DNA from: Clostridium sp. | Lineage (GTDB): Bacteria; Bacillota; Clostridia; Clostridiales; Clostridiaceae | Length of the DNA: 38,867 bases | Assembly (NCBI RefSeq): GCF_026168755.1 | Contig: NZ_JAPFDR010000026.1 | Span: forward strand, 1 to 38,867 | Direction of reading: 5' to 3' | Shown here: in pieces, positions 25,325 through 34,379 of the stretch | How positions within the stretch are numbered: the stretch's first letter is position 1 | Layout of the letters: each line of letters opens with the position of its first letter | Program-made: the position numbers and the translations under genes | The notes under the pieces: model-generated | What the model saw: only the letters and a program-made list of their open reading frames with translations | Told to the model about the DNA's origin: nothing | The model's database searches: none

Positions 25325-25384
25325 ATGGCTAAAATAGTAAATGTAAACGTTAACCGAAGTTGGGATGATAAATTAACATATTGA
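25325..25384 (+). CDS. Possible 19-residue leader peptide in the opp control region
   Basis: An AAAGAGGA site sits four bases ahead of an ATG that opens a short frame, MAKIVNVNVNRSWDDKLTY, ending with TGA at 25382-25384. It lies upstream of the consensus promoter at 25448, so it would need its own start of transcription. It overlaps the candidate cre site. The good ribosome site is the only support, and it could be chance. Confidence 0.2.
   Translation: MAKIVNVNVNRSWDDKLTY
25342..25355 (+). promoter_or_regulatory. Candidate CcpA (cre) site
   Basis: TGTAAACGTTAACC matches the 14-base cre consensus TGWAARCGYTWNCW at 13 positions. It lies 92 bases upstream of the opp -35 element, a distance more often linked to activation or to an upstream promoter than to simple blockage. 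CcpA control of peptide uptake would fit carbon-nitrogen balancing. Confidence 0.5.
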
Positions 25385-25447
25385 GAAAAATACATATAAT
25401 TAATTAATAAAATATTAAGAATAGATGATTAAAATTAACGATGTATT

Positions 25448-25475
25448 TTGACAAAAAAGATAGATGTATTATAAT
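25448..25475 (+). promoter_or_regulatory. Consensus promoter of the opp operon
   Basis: TTGACA (25448-25453) and TATAAT (25470-25475) are both perfect, with a 16-base spacer. They lie 71 bases ahead of the oppB start. Confidence 0.75.
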
Positions 25476-25545
25476 TAATATTAATTTATTAAAAATTAGT
25501 TTAAATTAACAATTAGTTAAAAAATGATATGGGGGTTGCACACAA

Positions 25546-26463
25546 ATGCTAAAGTATGTTGGAAAAAGAATTTTAACTAGTATAGTTACAATTTGGGCAG
25601 TTATTACAATTGTGTTCTTTCTTGTAAGAATAATGCCGGGAGGTCCTTTTGAAGGAGAAAAAATTACGGCTGAGATGAAAGAAGTATTAAATGAAAAATA
25701 TGGGCTAGATAAACCGGTAGGAGAACAATATGTTATCTATATGAAAGGTTTATTAAAAGGTGATTTTGGACAATCTATGAAGTATAAAGGTAGACAAGTT
25801 ATTGATACTATAAATAATGGATTCCCAAAATCAGCACAAGTTGGAGCAGTAGCTATTGTAGCTTCTGTAGTAGTTGGTATTTTATTAGGAGTAGTTGCAG
25901 CATTAAATGCAGATAAGTGGCCAGATAGGATATGCATGATTATTGCAACATTAGGAATTACAATACCAAGTTTCGTAATAGGCTCATTATTGATATTTGT
26001 ATTTACTGTAAAATTAAAAGTGTTAGGAGCTACTGGTCTTAGTAAACCAGAAAACTATATAATGCCTGTTATTGCTTTATCAGGAAGTTCTATGGCATTT
26101 ATAACTAGATTAACAAGAAATAAATTAATTGATGTTTTAAAGTCAGATTATATTAGAACAGCAAAAGCTAAAGGTTTAAGTGGTGGAAAAGTAATATTCA
26201 AACATGCATTAAGAAATTCATTAATTCCAGTTGTAACATATTTAGGACCATTAACAGCTGGTGTGCTTACTGGTTCATTCGTAGTAGAAAAAATATTTGC
26301 TATACCTGGACTTGGAAACGAATTTACATTAACAATAACAAATAGAGACTATACAGCTTTATTAGGTGTTTTAGCATTCTATTGTACATTTATTGTAATT
26401 TGTAATTTAATTGTTGACTTATTATATGTAGTAGTGGATCCAAGAATTAAACTTGAAGGATAA
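25546..26463 (+). CDS. oppB: Oligopeptide ABC transporter permease OppB
   Basis: This membrane permease of 305 residues has about six transmembrane segments. It begins MLKYVGKRILTSIVTIWAVI, the canonical OppB/DppB N-terminus, where the first helix is followed by an FFLVRIMPGGPF segment and a large external loop. The cytoplasmic coupling (EAA-type) motif, YIRTAKAKGLSGGKVIFKHA, is intact. GSFVVEKIFAIPGLGNEF and the closing VDLLYVVVDPRIK are typical of the family. It should pair with OppC to form the translocation channel. Its start has a GGGGGTTGC region upstream and the operon promoter is at 25448-25475. It is followed by oppC after 14 bases. Confidence 0.95.
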   Translation: MLKYVGKRILTSIVTIWAVITIVFFLVRIMPGGPFEGEKITAEMKEVLNEKYGLDKPVGEQYVIYMKGLLKGDFGQSMKYKGRQVIDTINNGFPKSAQVGAVAIVASVVVGILLGVVAALNADKWPDRICMIIATLGITIPSFVIGSLLIFVFTVKLKVLGATGLSKPENYIMPVIALSGSSMAFITRLTRNKLIDVLKSDYIRTAKAKGLSGGKVIFKHALRNSLIPVVTYLGPLTAGVLTGSFVVEKIFAIPGLGNEFTLTITNRDYTALLGVLAFYCTFIVICNLIVDLLYVVVDPRIKLEG

Positions 26464-26477
26464 AAGGGGGAGAGATA

Positions 26478-27446
26478 ATGAAAAATTTAGTTGTAGAAAA
26501 TGTAGATTTAAATATTGATAGCGAATTATTTTCTCCTTTAAGTTCAGAAGAGAAAAAAGCTGAAGAGATAGTGAGACCAAGTGTAGGATATTGGGCTAAT
26601 GCTTGGAGAAGATTAAAAGCTAATAAAGTAGCACTATTTTCATTAGTTATGATAATTGTAATTATTGCTTTTGCAATATTAGGGCCAATTGTAGTTGAAA
26701 AACTTTTTGGTTTTACTTATAAATCAACAGATAAAACAGCATCAAATTTATGGCCAAATGCGCAACATTGGTTTGGAACTGATAATTTAGGTAGAGACTT
26801 ATTTGTAAGAGTTATGTATGGTGCAAGATATTCATTAATTATTGCATTTGCAGCATCTGTATTAAATCTTGTAATAGGAGTTTTATATGGAGGAATTGCA
26901 GGTTTTTTAGGTGGAAAAGTTGATAATATAATGATGAGAATAGTTGATGTTTTATATTCTATTCCTACATTAATATATGTTGTTTTATTAATGAATGTAT
27001 TAAAGAAGGAAGGTTCAAGTGGAATGTTTGCTATTATAGTAGCGATGGCAATTTCTTCTTGGGTAGGTATGGCTAGAATAGTTAGAGGAGATATCCTTCA
27101 ATTAAAGCAACAAGAATTCGTTTTAGCTGCTAAAACTTTAGGAGCATCAAAATCAAGAATATTATTAAGACACTTAATTCCTAACTGTTTAGGTTCTATT
27201 ATAGTTACTATGACGTTATTTGTACCATCAGCTATATTTACTGAAGCATTCTTAAGCTATATTGGTTTAGGATTAAATGCACCACTTGCTTCTTTAGGGA
27301 CTTTAGCAAATGATGCAAAAGGTTTATTAACAACACAACCTTATCAATTATTATTCCCAGCTGCTATGATTTGTTTAATCATTTTAGCATTTAATTTATT
27401 TGGTGATGGATTAACTGAAGCTTTAGATCCTAAACATCAAAAATAG
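26478..27446 (+). CDS. oppC: Oligopeptide ABC transporter permease OppC
   Basis: This is the second permease of the peptide importer, 322 residues. The N-terminal cytoplasmic extension (about 40 residues) precedes RLKANKVALFSLVMII, the first helix with the OppC signature. The HWFGTDNLGRDLFVRVMYGA segment is diagnostic for the DppC/OppC family, and the coupling loop reads FVLAAKTLGASKSRILLRHL. AIFTEAFLSYIGLGLNAP and the final GDGLTEALDPKHQK are also typical. The start is preceded by AAAAGGGGGAGAG. It sits 14 bases after oppB and 12 before oppD, so expression is coupled. Substrate specificity of the system comes from OppA. Confidence 0.95.
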   Translation: MKNLVVENVDLNIDSELFSPLSSEEKKAEEIVRPSVGYWANAWRRLKANKVALFSLVMIIVIIAFAILGPIVVEKLFGFTYKSTDKTASNLWPNAQHWFGTDNLGRDLFVRVMYGARYSLIIAFAASVLNLVIGVLYGGIAGFLGGKVDNIMMRIVDVLYSIPTLIYVVLLMNVLKKEGSSGMFAIIVAMAISSWVGMARIVRGDILQLKQQEFVLAAKTLGASKSRILLRHLIPNCLGSIIVTMTLFVPSAIFTEAFLSYIGLGLNAPLASLGTLANDAKGLLTTQPYQLLFPAAMICLIILAFNLFGDGLTEALDPKHQK

Positions 27447-27458
27447 GAGGAGAAACAG

Positions 27459-28466
27459 ATGAGTAAATTGTTAGAAATTAAAAATTTAAAAACATCATTT
27501 AAGACTCATATTGGAGATGTACAATCTGTTAGAGGTGTATCTTTTCATTTAGATAAAGGTGAAGCACTTGGAGTTGTTGGTGAATCTGGATGTGGTAAGT
27601 CAGTTACAATGATGACAATAATGAGATTATTAGGCGAAAATGCAAAAATTGAAGTTGAAAATATAACATTTGATGATAAAGATATAACAAAACCTACTGA
27701 AAAGTTAATGCAATCTATTAGAGGAAATGATATGTCTATGATATTCCAAGATCCAATGACATCATTAAATCCATTATTTACTATAGGAGATCAATTAACA
27801 GAGCATTTAATTAAACATAAAAAAATATCTAAAAAAGAAGCAAAAGAAAAAGCAATAAAAATGCTTGATATGGTTGGAATACCAAGTCCTGAAAAAAGAT
27901 TAAAGCAATATCCACACGAATTTTCAGGTGGTATGAGACAAAGAGTTATGATTGCAATGAGTTTAATATGTGAACCTAAGCTTATAATTGCAGACGAACC
28001 AACAACAGCTCTTGATGTTACAATTCAAGCACAAATTTTAGACTTAATGAAAGATTTAAAAGAAAAGTTAGATACTTCAATTATATTAATAACACATGAT
28101 CTTGGAGTAGTTGCTGATCTATGTTCAAGAATTAATGTTATGTATGGTGGTCTTATTGTTGAAGAAGGTACAACAGAAGATATTTTCTATAGAGGAAAAC
28201 ATCCATATACGTGGGGACTATTAAGAAGTGTACCTAATCCAAAGAGCGAATTAAAGGAAAAATTAATTCCAATTGAAGGACAACCACCAGATCTATTAAA
28301 ACCACCAGTTGGCTGTCCATTTACAGCTAGATGTGATTATGCTATGAAGATATGTAAGGAAAAACAACCGCCATTATTTGAGATATCAGAAGGGCATAGA
28401 GCTGCATGTTGGTTATGTCATAAGAATGCACCAAAAGTTGAATCACCAATAAAGGGGGAAGAATAA
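27459..28466 (+). CDS. oppD: Oligopeptide ABC transporter ATPase OppD
   Basis: This ATP-binding subunit of 335 residues powers peptide import together with OppF. The Walker A sequence GESGCGKS is near residue 43, the ABC signature is FSGGMRQRVMIAMSLI and the Walker B is KLIIADEPTTALD, followed by the His-loop ILITHDLG. The C-terminal extension has the family's conserved cysteines (GCPFTARCDYAMKICKEKQP), which in related proteins can bind an iron-sulfur cluster. It starts after AGGAGG. Its stop codon shares its last A with the ATG of oppF, which implies translational coupling. Confidence 0.95.
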   Translation: MSKLLEIKNLKTSFKTHIGDVQSVRGVSFHLDKGEALGVVGESGCGKSVTMMTIMRLLGENAKIEVENITFDDKDITKPTEKLMQSIRGNDMSMIFQDPMTSLNPLFTIGDQLTEHLIKHKKISKKEAKEKAIKMLDMVGIPSPEKRLKQYPHEFSGGMRQRVMIAMSLICEPKLIIADEPTTALDVTIQAQILDLMKDLKEKLDTSIILITHDLGVVADLCSRINVMYGGLIVEEGTTEDIFYRGKHPYTWGLLRSVPNPKSELKEKLIPIEGQPPDLLKPPVGCPFTARCDYAMKICKEKQPPLFEISEGHRAACWLCHKNAPKVESPIKGEE

Positions 28467-29446
28467 TGGAAAATAAAAATGACGTTATTTTAGAGGTTAA
28501 AAACCTTTGTAAATACTTCCCTGCAAACAAAGGATTATTTTCTAAAAAGAGCTTTGTTAAAGCAGTAGATAATGTTTCATTCTCTATTAAGAGAGGAGAA
28601 ACTTTGGGGTTAGTAGGGGAATCAGGTTGTGGTAAAACTACTACTGGAAGAACTATATTAAAATTATATGAACCAACATCAGGACAAATAATTTTTAATG
28701 GACAAGATATTACAGGATTAAGTGAAAAGAAAATGGTATCTTTAAGAAAAAATATGCAAATGATTTTCCAAGATCCGTATGCGTCTCTTAATCCAAGAAT
28801 GACAGTTGGAGATATAATAGGAGAAGCTATTGATATTCATGGTCTTTTCAAGGGGAAGGAAAGAGAAGATAGAATAAGATATTTATTAGATAAGGTTGGA
28901 TTGAATGGAAGCCATATAAATAGATATGCTCATGAATTCTCAGGTGGACAAAGACAAAGAATTGGTATTGCAAGAGCACTTGCAGTTCAACCAGATTTTA
29001 TAGTATGTGATGAACCAATTTCGGCTTTAGATGTATCTATTCAAGCACAAGTAATAAATATGCTTGAAGAATTACAAGAAGAATTTGGATTGACATATTT
29101 ATTTATTGCTCATGACCTTTCAATGGTTAAGCATATATCAACTCATATAGGAGTTATGTATTTAGGACAAATGGTTGAAAAAGGTCCAGCTGATGATGTT
29201 TATACTAAACCTAAGCATCCATATACTAAAGCTCTATTATCTGCAGTTCCAATACCAGATCCAAAGGTAGCAAAAGCTAATAAGAGAATAGTTTTAGAAG
29301 GGGATATTCCATCACCTATAGATCCACCAGCAGGATGTAGATTTAAAGGTAGATGTAAAGAAGCAATGAAGGTTTGTGGTGAAGTTAATCCAGAACTTAG
29401 AGAAGTTGAACCAGGACACTTTGTTGCATGTCATTTATACAAATAA
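28466..29446 (+). CDS. oppF: Oligopeptide ABC transporter ATPase OppF
   Basis: This second ATPase of the importer has 326 residues. It begins with the OppF-type NLCKYFPANKGLFSKKSFVK, where the KKSFVKAVDNVSF part leads into the first strand. The Walker A reads GESGCGKT, the signature is FSGGQRQRIGIARAL and the Walker B is FIVCDEPISALDVS. The C-terminal Cys-containing tail includes PAGCRFKGRCKEAMKVCGEV. It starts within the oppD stop and uses a GGGGGAAG site inside the end of oppD. It is followed by an 84-base gap that contains a small hairpin before oppA. Confidence 0.95.
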   Translation: MENKNDVILEVKNLCKYFPANKGLFSKKSFVKAVDNVSFSIKRGETLGLVGESGCGKTTTGRTILKLYEPTSGQIIFNGQDITGLSEKKMVSLRKNMQMIFQDPYASLNPRMTVGDIIGEAIDIHGLFKGKEREDRIRYLLDKVGLNGSHINRYAHEFSGGQRQRIGIARALAVQPDFIVCDEPISALDVSIQAQVINMLEELQEEFGLTYLFIAHDLSMVKHISTHIGVMYLGQMVEKGPADDVYTKPKHPYTKALLSAVPIPDPKVAKANKRIVLEGDIPSPIDPPAGCRFKGRCKEAMKVCGEVNPELREVEPGHFVACHLYK

Positions 29447-29484
29447 TTTATTTGATATTTAAGTAAATTTAGATTTTAGTTATC

Positions 29485-29501
29485 AATTGCAAAAGGCAAT
29501 T
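29485..29501 (+). promoter_or_regulatory. Intercistronic hairpin between oppF and oppA
   Basis: AATTGC (29485-29490) pairs with GCAATT (29496-29501). No T-run follows, so it is not a terminator. A stem at this place could protect a separate oppA mRNA end. Confidence 0.3.
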
Positions 29502-29530
29502 TAGATAAAAAAATAAGGGGGAAAATTAAA

Positions 29531-31189
29531 ATGAAAAGTTCAAAACTAAAGAAGTTATGTGCAGTTGTTTTAGCTGCAACATTAGCTACTTCTCTATTCA
29601 TTGGTTGTGGTGATAAATCAACTAGTAATGGAAGTAACTCAGGATCAAATCAAAACTTAGTATTCAATTTAGGAGAAGATCCAGAAACAATGGATCCAAC
29701 ACTAAATAATTCTTCAGGGGCAGGGACTATGATTTTAAATGCTTTTGAAGGTTTAATGGTACTTGATGAAAATGATAAACCTACAGAAGGTGCAGCTGAA
29801 AGCTATGAAGTTTCAGAAGATGGATTAGTTTATACTTTCAAATTAAGACAAGATGGTAAGTGGAGTGACGGAGAACCTGTAGTAGCGGATAACTTTAAAT
29901 ACTCTTGGTTAAGAGCATTAGATAAGGCTACTGCTGCAGAATATGCTTATCAATTATTCTATATTAAAAATGCAGAAAAATTCTATAATGGGGAAGTCTC
30001 AGCTGAAGAAGTTGGAATTAAAGTAGTAGATGATTACACATTAGAAGTAACTTTAGAGGCTCCAACAGAATATTTCTTACAACTATGTGCATTTACAACA
30101 TATGTTCCTTTAAGAGAAGATATAGTATCTGCTAATCCAGAAGGATGGGCAACTAAACCAGAAAGTTATGTTTCTAATGGTGCATTTAAATTAGTTCAAT
30201 GGGATATGAAAGATCAATTAGTTTTCGAGAAAAATGAAAATTATTGGGATAAAGATAGTGTTAAATTAGATACTTTAACTTTCAAATTAGTTACTGATGA
30301 TACTACAGCATACTCTGAATTAAAAGCTGGAAACTTTGATATGGTTAATTCTGTACCAACAAATGAAATTGAACCAGGTATAGCAGAAGGATTGGTTCAT
30401 GTTAATCCTAAATTAGGTAACTATTATTTTGCAATAAATGTTGGTAAACAAGATACATTAAACGAAGATGTTAAGAAAGCATTAAATAACAAATTAGTTA
30501 GACAAGCATTAAATCTTGCTATTGATAGACAAGAAATAATTGATAATGTTGGTAAAGCAGAACAAATTCCTGCATATAGCTTTGTACCACAAGGTATTAC
30601 AGATGAAAATGGTACTGAATTTGCTTCAAAAGAATATTATGATCCATCAGATATGGAAGGTAATGTAGCAAAAGCAAAAGAATTATTAAAAGAAGCTGGC
30701 TATGAAAATGGTGAAGGTATTCCAACACTTGAGATAATGTACAACTCAGAAGGTCAACATAAAGATATAGCTCAAATTATTCAACAAAACTGGGCTGAAA
30801 TTGGTGTTAATGTTGAATTAACTAACCAAGAATGGGCTGTATTCTTAAATACAAGACAACAAGGTGATTATCAAGTTGCTAGACATGGTTGGATTGGTGA
30901 TTATATTGACCCAATGACATTCTTAGATTTATGGGTAACTGGTGGAGGAAATAACGATACTGGATTTAGTAATGCTAGATATGATGAATTAGTTGCAGCT
31001 GCAAAAGTTGAAACAGATTCTGCTAAGAGACTTGAAATGTTAAGAGAAGCTGAAGATATACTAATGGATGAAATGCCAATATTACCAATCTATTACTATA
31101 CTACAGTAACAGCTGCAAATGAAAATGTTAAAGGTGTTCATATTTCTACATTAGGAAAGATATCTTTCAAACATGCATATAAAGAATAA
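29531..31189 (+). CDS. oppA: Oligopeptide-binding lipoprotein OppA
   Basis: This extracellular substrate-binding protein of 552 residues captures peptides for OppBCDF. The N-terminal signal peptide ends in the lipobox LFIGC, with Cys26 as the lipid-modified residue, and a Gly/Ser/Asn-rich linker follows. The mature part is a class II SBP_bac_5 fold: NLGEDPETMDPTLNNSSGAG, YTFKLRQDGKWSDGEPVVAD and LVRQALNLAIDRQEIIDNVG are clear signatures. Placing oppA last, after the membrane genes, is common in clostridia. Which peptides it binds cannot be judged here. The start has AAGGGGG upstream and a strong shared terminator follows. Confidence 0.96.
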   Translation: MKSSKLKKLCAVVLAATLATSLFIGCGDKSTSNGSNSGSNQNLVFNLGEDPETMDPTLNNSSGAGTMILNAFEGLMVLDENDKPTEGAAESYEVSEDGLVYTFKLRQDGKWSDGEPVVADNFKYSWLRALDKATAAEYAYQLFYIKNAEKFYNGEVSAEEVGIKVVDDYTLEVTLEAPTEYFLQLCAFTTYVPLREDIVSANPEGWATKPESYVSNGAFKLVQWDMKDQLVFEKNENYWDKDSVKLDTLTFKLVTDDTTAYSELKAGNFDMVNSVPTNEIEPGIAEGLVHVNPKLGNYYFAINVGKQDTLNEDVKKALNNKLVRQALNLAIDRQEIIDNVGKAEQIPAYSFVPQGITDENGTEFASKEYYDPSDMEGNVAKAKELLKEAGYENGEGIPTLEIMYNSEGQHKDIAQIIQQNWAEIGVNVELTNQEWAVFLNTRQQGDYQVARHGWIGDYIDPMTFLDLWVTGGGNNDTGFSNARYDELVAAAKVETDSAKRLEMLREAEDILMDEMPILPIYYYTTVTAANENVKGVHISTLGKISFKHAYKE

Positions 31190-31190
31190 T

Positions 31191-31224
31191 AATAAAAGAG
31201 AGTCAATTTTGACTCTCTTTTATT
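31191..31224. terminator. Bidirectional terminator after oppA
   Basis: A 16-bp perfect stem (AATAAAAGAGAGTCAA at 31191-31206 with TTGACTCTCTTTTATT at 31209-31224) has A and T tracts at either end. It lies against the stop codon of the convergent small gene. Confidence 0.85.
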
Positions 31225-31387
31225 AATTTCCAGCAGGGTTGTAGTGTTCACTAGAAACACCTTGTCTTTTTATTGATTTATGTTTAGCATTTGGATTATG
31301 ATTATGCCCTTCTTCAGTTATTGGAGTTTGATAATTGCACTTTTCCATTCTAGCTTGTTTATTATCTGGTTGACTATCTTTTGCCAT
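31223..31387 (-). CDS. Small His/Asn-rich protein (54 aa)
   Basis: This 54-residue minus-strand frame starts at 31387 behind AGGAGAGATATAT, a clear ribosome site. The product is hydrophilic, with HNHNPNAKHKSIKRQG in the middle and EHYNPAGN at the end. It resembles the 43-residue protein at 10129 in having an H-N-P element, a H-K-S element and a Y-N-P element, though in a different order. It has one cysteine (KCNYQTP). There is no membrane segment or known domain. It stands alone between the oppA terminator and the dapB terminator. The function is unknown. Confidence 0.65.
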   Translation of the reverse strand: MAKDSQPDNKQARMEKCNYQTPITEEGHNHNPNAKHKSIKRQGVSSEHYNPAGN

Positions 31388-31493
31388 AATATATCTCTCC
31401 TAACATATAAAAATGTACAATCTTAGTATGTACTTTTTATATAGATTTATTCCTTTTTTATCATTTGGGTATATAAGGAATATTTTTTCAAAA

Positions 31494-31518
31494 AAAGAGA
31501 GCAATTTTTGCTCTCTTT
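31494..31518 (-). terminator. Terminator of asd-dapA-dapB
   Basis: On the minus strand AAAGAGAGCAA pairs with TTGCTCTCTTT across a short loop, followed by a T-run (the A residues at 31490-31497 on the plus strand). It lies just after the dapB stop codon. Confidence 0.8.
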
Positions 31519-31522
31519 ATAT

Positions 31523-32275
31523 TTATAGTCCTAATACATCATCCATATTATAAAGACCAGGATCTTTAACTGTAGCCATATATTCACATGCCTTTAATGC
31601 GCCAATTGCAAATACGTCTCTTGATATTGCTTTGTGTGATAATTCAATAACTTCGCCAGTTCCTGCGAAAATAACATCATGATCACCAACTATAGAACCA
31701 CCTCTAACAGCATGAATTCCGATTTCTGTTTTTTCTCTCTTTTTATGGCCATCTCTACCATGAACATAATGAGTTTCTTCAGAAATAGAATCTTTTATTG
31801 TATCTGCTAGAAGAAGTGCAGTACCACTTGGAGAATCTAATTTTTGATTATGATGTTTTTCTATTATTTCTATATCATAATTTCCATATAATAATGGAGT
31901 TACTTTTCTTAAAAGTGAATTAATTAAATTTATACCTAAAGACATATTAGCAGATTTAAATAATGGCAATGTTTTGCTTTTTTCATCAATTAAATCTAAA
32001 TCTTCTTGAGAATAACCAGTAGAACAGATAACCAATGGCTTTTTTGTTCTTTCTGTTAATTCTAAAAGTTTGTGTAATGTGCTTACATTAGAAAAATCTA
32101 AAAGTACATCATATTCTATATTTACATCATTAGGTGTAGTGAATACTGGATAACTTAATTCTCTAGGGAATTTATCTATACCAGCTATAATTTCTAAATT
32201 AGGAAATTCACTAACTAAATTTGAGATAACAGTTCCCATTTTTCCACAGCAACCGCTTAATAGTATTTTAACCAT
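31523..32275 (-). CDS. dapB: 4-hydroxy-tetrahydrodipicolinate reductase
   Basis: DapB reduces hydroxy-tetrahydrodipicolinate to tetrahydrodipicolinate with NAD(P)H. The 250-residue protein starts with the nucleotide-binding glycine motif [15 protein letters not shown]. The active-site signature [20 protein letters not shown] contains the catalytic His pair and Lys. [19 protein letters not shown] is the other family-defining segment. It is the last gene of asd-dapA-dapB and starts 14 bases after dapA. The operon is controlled upstream by a lysine riboswitch. Its product is the substrate for DapH, encoded on the same strand at 23096-23806. Confidence 0.97.
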   Translation of the reverse strand: MVKILLSGCCGKMGTVISNLVSEFPNLEIIAGIDKFPRELSYPVFTTPNDVNIEYDVLLDFSNVSTLHKLLELTERTKKPLVICSTGYSQEDLDLIDEKSKTLPLFKSANMSLGINLINSLLRKVTPLLYGNYDIEIIEKHHNQKLDSPSGTALLLADTIKDSISEETHYVHGRDGHKKREKTEIGIHAVRGGSIVGDHDVIFAGTGEVIELSHKAISRDVFAIGALKACEYMATVKDPGLYNMDDVLGL

Positions 32276-32289
32276 ATGATAAACTCCTT

Positions 32290-33168
32290 TTAAAATAAAT
32301 TGTATTTCTTTAGTGTATTTACTAAAGTTTCTTTATTTTTATCATTCATTTTGTAAAGTGGTAATCTTAATTCACCAACATTCATACCTATTACGTTCAT
32401 AGCTGTTTTAACCGGAATAGGATTAGTTTCTATAAATAAATTGTTCATTAATTCCAAGTACTCTAGTTGTATCTTAGTTGCTTTAAAACAATCTCCGTTT
32501 AAATATAAATTACACATATCATGGACTGTTTTAGGAATTATATTAGCAGCAACAGATATAACTCCGATACCACCTAAAGATAAAATAGGAATTATTTGAT
32601 CATCATTTCCAGAATAGATATCTATTTTATCTCCGCATAATGCTTTCATTTTAGCAACTTGACTCATATCACCACTAGCTTCTTTAATAGCAATGACATT
32701 ATTAAGTTCTGATAATTTTAATAATGTTTCTGGGGTAATATTCATATTAGTTCTACTAGGAACATTATATAAAATAATTGGAGTTTTAACAGCATCATTT
32801 ATAGCTTTAAAATGCATTAATAAACCTTCTGCATTTGTTTTGTTATAATATGGTGTAATAACTAGAAGTCCATCTACACCTATGCTTTCAGCATAAAGAC
32901 TCATTTCAATAGATGTATTTGTGTTATTTCCGCCAGTTCCTGCAATTACAGGTATTCTTTTATTTACAATATCTACAGTAAATTTAATTACATCTTTTTT
33001 TTCTTGTTCAGTCATTGTAGTAGCTTCACCTGTAGTACCACAAATAACAATAGCATCAGTAGATTCTTTTATATGCCATTCTAGTAATTCTCTTAATTTT
33101 TCATAATCTATACCATTTTCGTTAAAAGGTGTAATTATAGCTACACCAGATCCTTTAAATATTGACAT
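32290..33168 (-). CDS. dapA: 4-hydroxy-tetrahydrodipicolinate synthase
   Basis: DapA condenses aspartate semialdehyde with pyruvate. The 292-residue TIM-barrel protein carries the GTTGE segment ([10 protein letters not shown]) that binds the pyruvate carboxylate. The YNVPSRTN segment holds the catalytic Tyr, and the Schiff-base Lys lies in [28 protein letters not shown] is also typical. A possible allosteric lysine site cannot be judged by eye. It starts nine bases after asd behind AGGAGG and runs into dapB, so it should be co-translated with both. Control comes from the lysine riboswitch ahead of asd. Confidence 0.97.
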   Translation of the reverse strand: MSIFKGSGVAIITPFNENGIDYEKLRELLEWHIKESTDAIVICGTTGEATTMTEQEKKDVIKFTVDIVNKRIPVIAGTGGNNTNTSIEMSLYAESIGVDGLLVITPYYNKTNAEGLLMHFKAINDAVKTPIILYNVPSRTNMNITPETLLKLSELNNVIAIKEASGDMSQVAKMKALCGDKIDIYSGNDDQIIPILSLGGIGVISVAANIIPKTVHDMCNLYLNGDCFKATKIQLEYLELMNNLFIETNPIPVKTAMNVIGMNVGELRLPLYKMNDKNKETLVNTLKKYNLF

Positions 33169-33177
33169 TTTATCCTC

Positions 33178-34173
33178 CTAAAGCCATTCGTTTTTAATTA
33201 AAACTTCTGCAATTTGTACAGCGTTTAAAGCTGCTCCTTTTCTTATGTTATCAGCAACAACCCATAAATTTAAGCCATTATCTAAGCTGAAATCACGTCT
33301 TATTCTTCCAACATATACATCATCTTTTCCAGAAACATCTAATGCAGTTGGATATTTTAACTCATCTACATTATCAAAAACTGTTAATCCCTCTGTATTT
33401 TCGAATAATTTAAATATATCTTCTAATTCAAATGGACTATTTAATTCAACATTAATACTTTCACTATGACTATTTAAAACTGGAACTCTAACAGTAGTAG
33501 CAGTAATTTTTAAGTCATTTGAATGAAGTATCTTTCTAGTTTCTTCAATCATTTTCATTTCTTCTTTTGTATAACCATTTTCTAAGAAAACATCTATGTG
33601 AGGAAGGCAATTACCTGCTATTTGGTAAGGGAATTTTTTAGGTGCTAAACCTTTTAATCCATCCTCTAAATCTTTAATACCTTGCATTCCAGCACCTGAA
33701 ACTGCTTGGTATGTTGAATATACGATTCTTTTTATTCCGTAATTATCTAATAAAGCCTTTAATGGTACCATTGCTTGAATTGTAGAACAATTTGGATTAG
33801 CTATAATTCCATTATGACCTTTTAAGTCTTCTGGGTTTACTTCAGGAACTACTAAGGGAACATTTTTATTCATTCTCCATGCACTTGAATTATCTATTAC
33901 TACAGCACCATAAGATGAGAATATTGGAGCAAACTTTAAACTTGTATCTCCACCTGCAGAAAATAGCGCAATATCTATTTTTTTATTTTTTATATTATCT
34001 TCACATGTTTCTTCAACTAAATATTCTTGCCCCTTGAAATTTAAATAAGAACTTGCAGATCTTTTTGATGCAAAAAGATAAAGATTCTTTATTGGAAAAT
34101 TTCTTTCTTCTAAAATTTCTAAAAATTTTCTACCTACATTACCTGTACTACCAACTATTGCTACATTATACAT
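33178..34173 (-). CDS. asd: Aspartate-semialdehyde dehydrogenase
   Basis: Asd reduces aspartyl phosphate with NADPH to aspartate semialdehyde, the branch point for lysine, threonine and methionine. The 331-residue protein has the N-terminal NADP loop VAIVGSTGNVGRKFLE and the catalytic Cys in IIANPNCSTIQAM. The active-site Gln/His region VYSTYQAVSGAGMQG and the closing RKGAALNAVQIAEVL are conserved. It is the first gene of asd-dapA-dapB. The start has GGGGG at eight bases. The lysine riboswitch and its terminator lie 146 bases upstream, so the whole operon should be shut off by lysine. Confidence 0.96.
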   Translation of the reverse strand: MYNVAIVGSTGNVGRKFLEILEERNFPIKNLYLFASKRSASSYLNFKGQEYLVEETCEDNIKNKKIDIALFSAGGDTSLKFAPIFSSYGAVVIDNSSAWRMNKNVPLVVPEVNPEDLKGHNGIIANPNCSTIQAMVPLKALLDNYGIKRIVYSTYQAVSGAGMQGIKDLEDGLKGLAPKKFPYQIAGNCLPHIDVFLENGYTKEEMKMIEETRKILHSNDLKITATTVRVPVLNSHSESINVELNSPFELEDIFKLFENTEGLTVFDNVDELKYPTALDVSGKDDVYVGRIRRDFSLDNGLNLWVVADNIRKGAALNAVQIAEVLIKNEWL

Positions 34174-34319
34174 ATTGGTTCCCCCTTTTTTATTCTTTAT
34201 AAAAAGATTTTATAAATTTAATTATTATAGAATGTCCTACTTTATATATGATGTTAATATATTTAAATTTTAAATTAAATTTTATGTACAGTATTAATGT
34301 TTAATTTAAATATAATGTT

Positions 34320-34346
34320 AAAAAAACCTTGAGTTATCACCCAAGG
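34320..34346 (-). terminator. Riboswitch-controlled terminator ahead of asd
   Basis: On the minus strand CCTTG pairs with CAAGG around a loop, followed by seven T residues (34320-34326). It lies between the lysine riboswitch aptamer and asd and is the likely expression platform. Confidence 0.8.
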
Positions 34347-34379
34347 TATATATACATCAAAATATATAAAGAATCCTTA

